A stretch of DNA of 7,968 nt, taken from positions 1 through 7,968 of the forward strand of contig CASECK010000129.1 in NCBI GenBank assembly GCA_949286295.1, read 5' to 3'. Shown here in pieces: positions 5,792-7,968 of the stretch (its first letter is position 1; each line of letters starts with the position of its first letter). The position numbers and the translations under genes were made by a program. The notes under the pieces were generated by a model. That model had not been told where the DNA came from. It ran no database searches and was given only the letters and a program-made list of their open reading frames with translations. This stretch comes from an uncultured bacterium (GTDB taxonomy: Bacteria > Bacillota > Clostridia > Oscillospirales > Oscillospiraceae).

Positions 5792-7426
5792 TCAGCTGCG
5801 GTTTTGCGCCTCCACCAGCCGCACGCCGCAGTACTGCTCCCGCAAGCGGGGCTTCTCGATTTTGCCGGTGGGGTTGCGGGGCACGGGGGCGAAGATGATT
5901 TTCCGGGGGCGCTTGTACCGGGGCAGGTCCATGCAGAACTGGTTGATTTCGCTCTCGGTGCAGGTCATGCCGTCCTTGACCTGGATGATGGCCGCGGCGA
6001 TCTCCCCCAGCCGGTGGTCGGGCAGGCCGATGACGGCCACGTCGTGGACCTTGGGATAGGCGGCCAGGAAGGACTCAATCTGGACCGGGTAGAGGTTTTC
6101 GCCCCCGGAGATGATGACGTCCTTCTTCCGGTCCACCAGGAAGATAAACCCCTCCTCATCCTGCCGGGCCATATCCCCGGTGTGCAGCCAGCCCTGCTTG
6201 AGCACCTCGGCGGTGGCCTCCGGGTTGTGGTAGTAGCACACCATGACGCCGGGGCCCTTGACGCACAGCTCGCCCACCTGGCCCTGGGGGACGGGGCGGT
6301 CCTGCTCGTCCACAATCTTGGCCTCCCAGCCGTAGCCGGGCACGCCGATGGCCCCCACCTTGCGGATGTTGTCCATCCCCAGGTGGACGCAGCCCGGGCC
6401 GGTGGACTCGGACAGGCCGTAATTGGTGTCGTACTTGTGGTGGGGGAAGTAGCCCATCCAGTGCTTGATGAGAGAGGGGGGGACCGGCTGGGCGCCGATG
6501 TGCATCAGCCGCCACTGGGACAGCTGGTAGTCCTCCAGGCGCAGCTCCCCCCGGTCCAGCGCGGCCAGGATGTCCTGGCACCAGGGCACCAGAAGCCAGA
6601 CGATGGTGCACCGCTCGGCGGAGACGGCCTGAAAGATGGCCTGGGGGGAATTGCCCTTGAGCAGCACCGCCTTTCCCCCGGTGAACAGCGAGCCGAACCA
6701 GTGCATTTTGGCCCCGGTGTGATACAGGGGCGGGATGCACAAAAACACGTCCTCGTGGCAGGTGGCGTGGTGGATGGCCTCCATCCGGGCGGACTGGGCC
6801 AGGGCCCGGTGCCGCAGGAGGATGGCCTTGGGAAAGCCGGTGGTGCCGGAGGAGTAATAGATGGCGGCCTCGTCCTCGTCGTCCACCAGCACCTTGGGGG
6901 CCACGCTGGAGCAGTTGGCGGTGGCCCGGTGATAGTCCTCGGCAAAGTGGGGGCAGCTGTCCCCCACGAAGAAGAGGAGCATCTGATGGGAGATTTTGGG
7001 CACGATGTCCTCCACCCGGCCGGTGAACTCCGGGCCGAAGAACAGCACGTCCACATCGGCCAGCTTCAGGCAGTAGTCAATCTCCTCCGAGGTGTAGCGG
7101 AAATTCAGGGGCACCGCGACGGCCCCGGCCTTTAAGATTCCAAAGTAGATGGGCAGCCACTCCAGGCAGTTCATCAGCAGGACGGCCACCTTCTGCCCCT
7201 TGCGGATGCCCCGGCCCAGCAGCAGGTGGGCCACCCGGTTGGCCTTCTCGTCAAAGACGGACCAGGTGATTTCCCGGCGGTAGGGGGCGGCGGCGGAGGG
7301 CTGAATCAGCTCGTACTCTTTCCAGGTCACCCGCTGCCGCTCCTGAATCTCGGGGTTGATTTCCACCAGAGCGGTCTCCTCGCCGTAGAGCTTGCTGTTG
7401 CGCTCCAGCAGGTCGGTGATAGGCAT
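5792..7426 (-). CDS. AMP-binding acyl-CoA synthetase (ANL superfamily)
   Basis: The protein has 544 residues. The start ATG 7426-7424 (MPITDLLERNSKLYG) has AAAGGA about nine bases upstream; the longer open frame to 7609 lacks a ribosome site and crosses the promoter. ANL motifs are in order: YYSSGTTGFPKA (~189-200, phosphate loop), YGLSEST (~335-341), GWLHTGD (~411-417, with the ribose-binding Asp), DRKKDVIISGGENLYP (hinge, ~428-443) and NPTGKIEK with the catalytic adenylation Lys at residue 522. The enzyme would turn a carboxylic acid, ATP and CoA into acyl-CoA via an acyl-AMP. Overall it looks like a medium- or long-chain fatty acyl type, but the acid cannot be told from sequence alone. Before the usual ITW..FDE.ANR motif (~47-57) is a similar RVTWKEYELI (~29-38), perhaps a subfamily insertion. 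No signal peptide; cytosolic. Confidence 0.88.
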   Translation of the reverse strand: MPITDLLERNSKLYGEETALVEINPEIQERQRVTWKEYELIQPSAAAPYRREITWSVFDEKANRVAHLLLGRGIRKGQKVAVLLMNCLEWLPIYFGILKAGAVAVPLNFRYTSEEIDYCLKLADVDVLFFGPEFTGRVEDIVPKISHQMLLFFVGDSCPHFAEDYHRATANCSSVAPKVLVDDEDEAAIYYSSGTTGFPKAILLRHRALAQSARMEAIHHATCHEDVFLCIPPLYHTGAKMHWFGSLFTGGKAVLLKGNSPQAIFQAVSAERCTIVWLLVPWCQDILAALDRGELRLEDYQLSQWRLMHIGAQPVPPSLIKHWMGYFPHHKYDTNYGLSESTGPGCVHLGMDNIRKVGAIGVPGYGWEAKIVDEQDRPVPQGQVGELCVKGPGVMVCYYHNPEATAEVLKQGWLHTGDMARQDEEGFIFLVDRKKDVIISGGENLYPVQIESFLAAYPKVHDVAVIGLPDHRLGEIAAAIIQVKDGMTCTESEINQFCMDLPRYKRPRKIIFAPVPRNPTGKIEKPRLREQYCGVRLVEAQNRS

Positions 7427-7444
7427 GGCGTCAAGTCCTTTCCA

Positions 7445-7463
7445 TCCGGAGGCGGCCTCCGGA
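7445..7463 (-). promoter_or_regulatory. Hairpin in the synthetase leader, next to the ribosome site
   Basis: A perfect 8-bp inverted repeat (TCCGGAGG/CCTCCGGA, 7445-7452 and 7456-7463, loop CGG) lies in the untranslated leader. It ends about three bases before the AAAGGA ribosome site of the synthetase. It holds a GGAGG in the stem that could compete as a decoy, or the fold may simply keep the leader stable. A regulatory role is inference only. Confidence 0.45.
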
Positions 7464-7490
7464 CACTTCATTGGTTTTACTCGTTGAAGT

Positions 7491-7519
7491 ATCATACCCG
7501 ATTTTCCGCCGCCTGTCAA
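7491..7519 (-). promoter_or_regulatory. Promoter for the acyl-CoA synthetase gene
   Basis: On the minus strand, a consensus -35 TTGACA (7519-7514) is followed by exactly 17 bases and a near-consensus -10 TATGAT (7496-7491). Transcription should begin near 7484, giving a leader of about 58 bases. It is one of the strongest promoter matches in the window. Confidence 0.88.
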
Positions 7520-7551
7520 GTGCAAACCGCCTCCGGCCAGGGAAAAAGAGC

Positions 7552-7579
7552 TTGACAAATGGGACGGCGGGTGTATAAT
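7552..7579 (+). promoter_or_regulatory. Promoter for the T-box leader transcript
   Basis: A consensus -35 TTGACA (7552-7557) and a consensus -10 TATAAT (7574-7579) are separated by 16 bases. Transcription would begin at about 7586, just before the conserved stem I elements. Its -35 box lies 32 bases from the -35 of the opposing synthetase promoter. Confidence 0.88.
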
Positions 7580-7585
7580 GCAAGC

Positions 7586-7871
7586 AATCAAATGCGATGA
7601 CGGAGACACAGTAGCGCGCGCCTATGGCTGTTCAGAGAGGTCCTGGCAGGTGCGAGGGGCACGGCCGCGCGCGTGAAGTTTCACCTCCCGAGCGGTCCGG
7701 GGAAAGGCGCGTGGCGCTGAGTAGAGCGGAACGGGGGCCTCCCGTTACAGGGGCGGGGTGCTGTCTGTCACCCGTCGAGGCCGTGCCCGCGAGGGGCGGC
7801 GAATAGAGGTGGTACCGCGGGGGTCCGGCCCCCGTCCTCTGACCGGTGGATGACCGGGCAGAGGTTTTTTT
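7586..7871 (+). promoter_or_regulatory. T-box riboswitch leader (specifier probably Phe)
   Basis: A tRNA-sensing leader of about 286 bases that ends transcription unless uncharged tRNA binds. Stem I begins with GATGACGGAGACAC, then AGTA at 7610-7613 and a GC-only helix (7614-7620 with 7666-7672), which places GAA (7675-7677) opposite AGTA, as in the S-turn of the specifier loop. CAGAGAGG (7633-7640) is the AG bulge and GGTGCGAG (7649-7656) the distal loop. GAACGGGGG and CCCGTTACAG form stem III. The T-box bulge is TGGTACC (7810-7816); UGGU pairs with a tRNA having discriminator A. The antiterminator pairs AGAGG (7805-7809) with CCTCT (7836-7840) around a CGGGGG/CCCCCG hairpin. The specifier is read as UUC (7680-7682) or UUU (Phe), with GUU (Val, 7678-7680) possible. 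The regulated gene lies past the window. Confidence 0.9.
7836..7871 (+). terminator. T-box terminator hairpin
   Basis: The stem pairs CCTCTG (7836-7841) with CAGAGG (7859-7864), and CCGGT (7843-7847) with ACCGG (7853-7857), with one A-G mismatch and a five-base loop, followed by T7 (7865-7871). It shares CCTCT with the antiterminator, so the two forms exclude each other. Termination is the default when charged tRNA is plentiful. Confidence 0.92.
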
Positions 7872-7877
7872 ATACCC

Positions 7878-7911
7878 TTTTCCGGCCGCGGGGGCCGGTT
7901 TGACCGGAAAA
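7878..7911. repeat. Nested inverted repeats after the T-box terminator
   Basis: TTTTCCGG (7878-7885) is complementary to CCGGAAAA (7904-7911). Inside it, CCGGCC (7882-7887) pairs with GGCCGG (7892-7897). The two cannot both form. It may be a second terminator-like fold or a processing site. There is no long T run on the plus strand after it, so a terminator role is not shown. Confidence 0.4.
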
Positions 7912-7926
7912 AGATTGCCAGAGCTC

Positions 7927-7955
7927 TTTACCTTTGCGCTTTTATGTGCTACACT
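7927..7955 (+). promoter_or_regulatory. Possible second promoter downstream of the T-box
   Basis: TTTACC (7927-7932) and an extended -10 TGCTACACT (7947-7955; hexamer TACACT 7950-7955) are separated by 17 bases. Four of six bases match at each box, plus the TG extension. If real, it gives T-box-independent expression of the next gene. No ribosome site or convincing start codon is visible before 7968. Confidence 0.45.
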
Positions 7956-7968
7956 TTACATGAGTAAA

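Noticed and set aside
5573..7135. 520-residue plus-strand open frame over the acyl-CoA synthetase
   Set aside because: Antisense to an enzyme with all ANL motifs; the translation is His/Val/Gly-rich and runs through the synthetase terminator hairpin.
7427..7609. N-terminal extension of the synthetase (61 extra residues)
   Set aside because: The frame is open but crosses the -35 and -10 boxes of the synthetase promoter and has no ribosome site; the ATG at 7426 has one.
7624..7806. 60-residue open frame in the T-box leader
   Set aside because: It lies over stem I to stem III of the riboswitch and has no ribosome site; the RNA structure explains the sequence.
7960..7968. ATG AGT AAA at the window end as a gene start
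   Set aside because: No ribosome site precedes it and it lies only a few bases after the candidate -10 box; leaderless start not supported.
1..7968. CRISPR array, insertion sequence, tRNA or rRNA gene
   Set aside because: No spaced direct repeats, transposase, terminal inverted repeats with target duplication, or tRNA/rRNA-like sequence were seen on either strand.

Overview
The window looks like chromosomal DNA from a GC-rich Gram-positive anaerobe. The best guess is a Clostridia member of the Oscillospiraceae type (Flavonifractor or Pseudoflavonifractor relatives). This rests on high GC with strong AGGAGG-type ribosome sites, a PBSX/XkdP-U style tail module, a T-box leader (almost confined to Firmicutes and some Actinobacteria) and a GltS transporter. 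The taxonomic call is inference from style, not from a marker gene.

Positions 1-4219, plus strand: the distal end of a contractile (myovirus-like) tail and baseplate operon. In order it holds the 3' end of an upstream gene (probably the tape measure), a LysM tail protein (XkdP-like), a tail hub (XkdQ / gpD-like), a small OB-fold spike (gpV-like), a gp25-like sheath initiator (XkdS-like), a baseplate J wedge (XkdT-like) and a DUF2313 protein (XkdU-like). Genes overlap or nearly touch, with GTG and TTG starts, as expected for a translationally coupled operon. It stops at a strong bidirectional terminator (4222-4265). No tail fibre, holin, endolysin or integrase follows; the next gene is an ordinary transporter. 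This could be a prophage remnant, a domesticated tail-like particle (tailocin), or the edge of an element whose other genes lie upstream.

Positions 4292-5791, minus strand: gltS (sodium/glutamate symporter) with its own promoter and a structured leader, converging on the tail operon. Its conserved GGHGT-type motif reads GGPGT here.

Positions 5792-7519, minus strand: an ANL-superfamily acyl-CoA synthetase with a near-consensus promoter, a leader hairpin and its own terminator. The terminator and separate promoter make it independent of gltS.

Positions 7552-7968, plus strand: a promoter diverging from the synthetase promoter drives a complete T-box riboswitch (stem I with AGTA/GAA specifier loop, UGGU T-box bulge, mutually exclusive antiterminator and terminator). 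Its specifier is probably phenylalanine (UUC/UUU), with valine (GUU) as the alternative. No coding region begins before the window ends, but a second possible promoter lies after the T-box terminator. The regulated gene, most likely an aminoacyl-tRNA synthetase or amino-acid gene, would be just outside.

The window is largely recognisable. I do not see a clearly new system. The most distinctive points are the abrupt end of the tail cluster, the minimal spike, the altered GltS motif, and the T-box with an uncertain specifier and a second promoter behind it.
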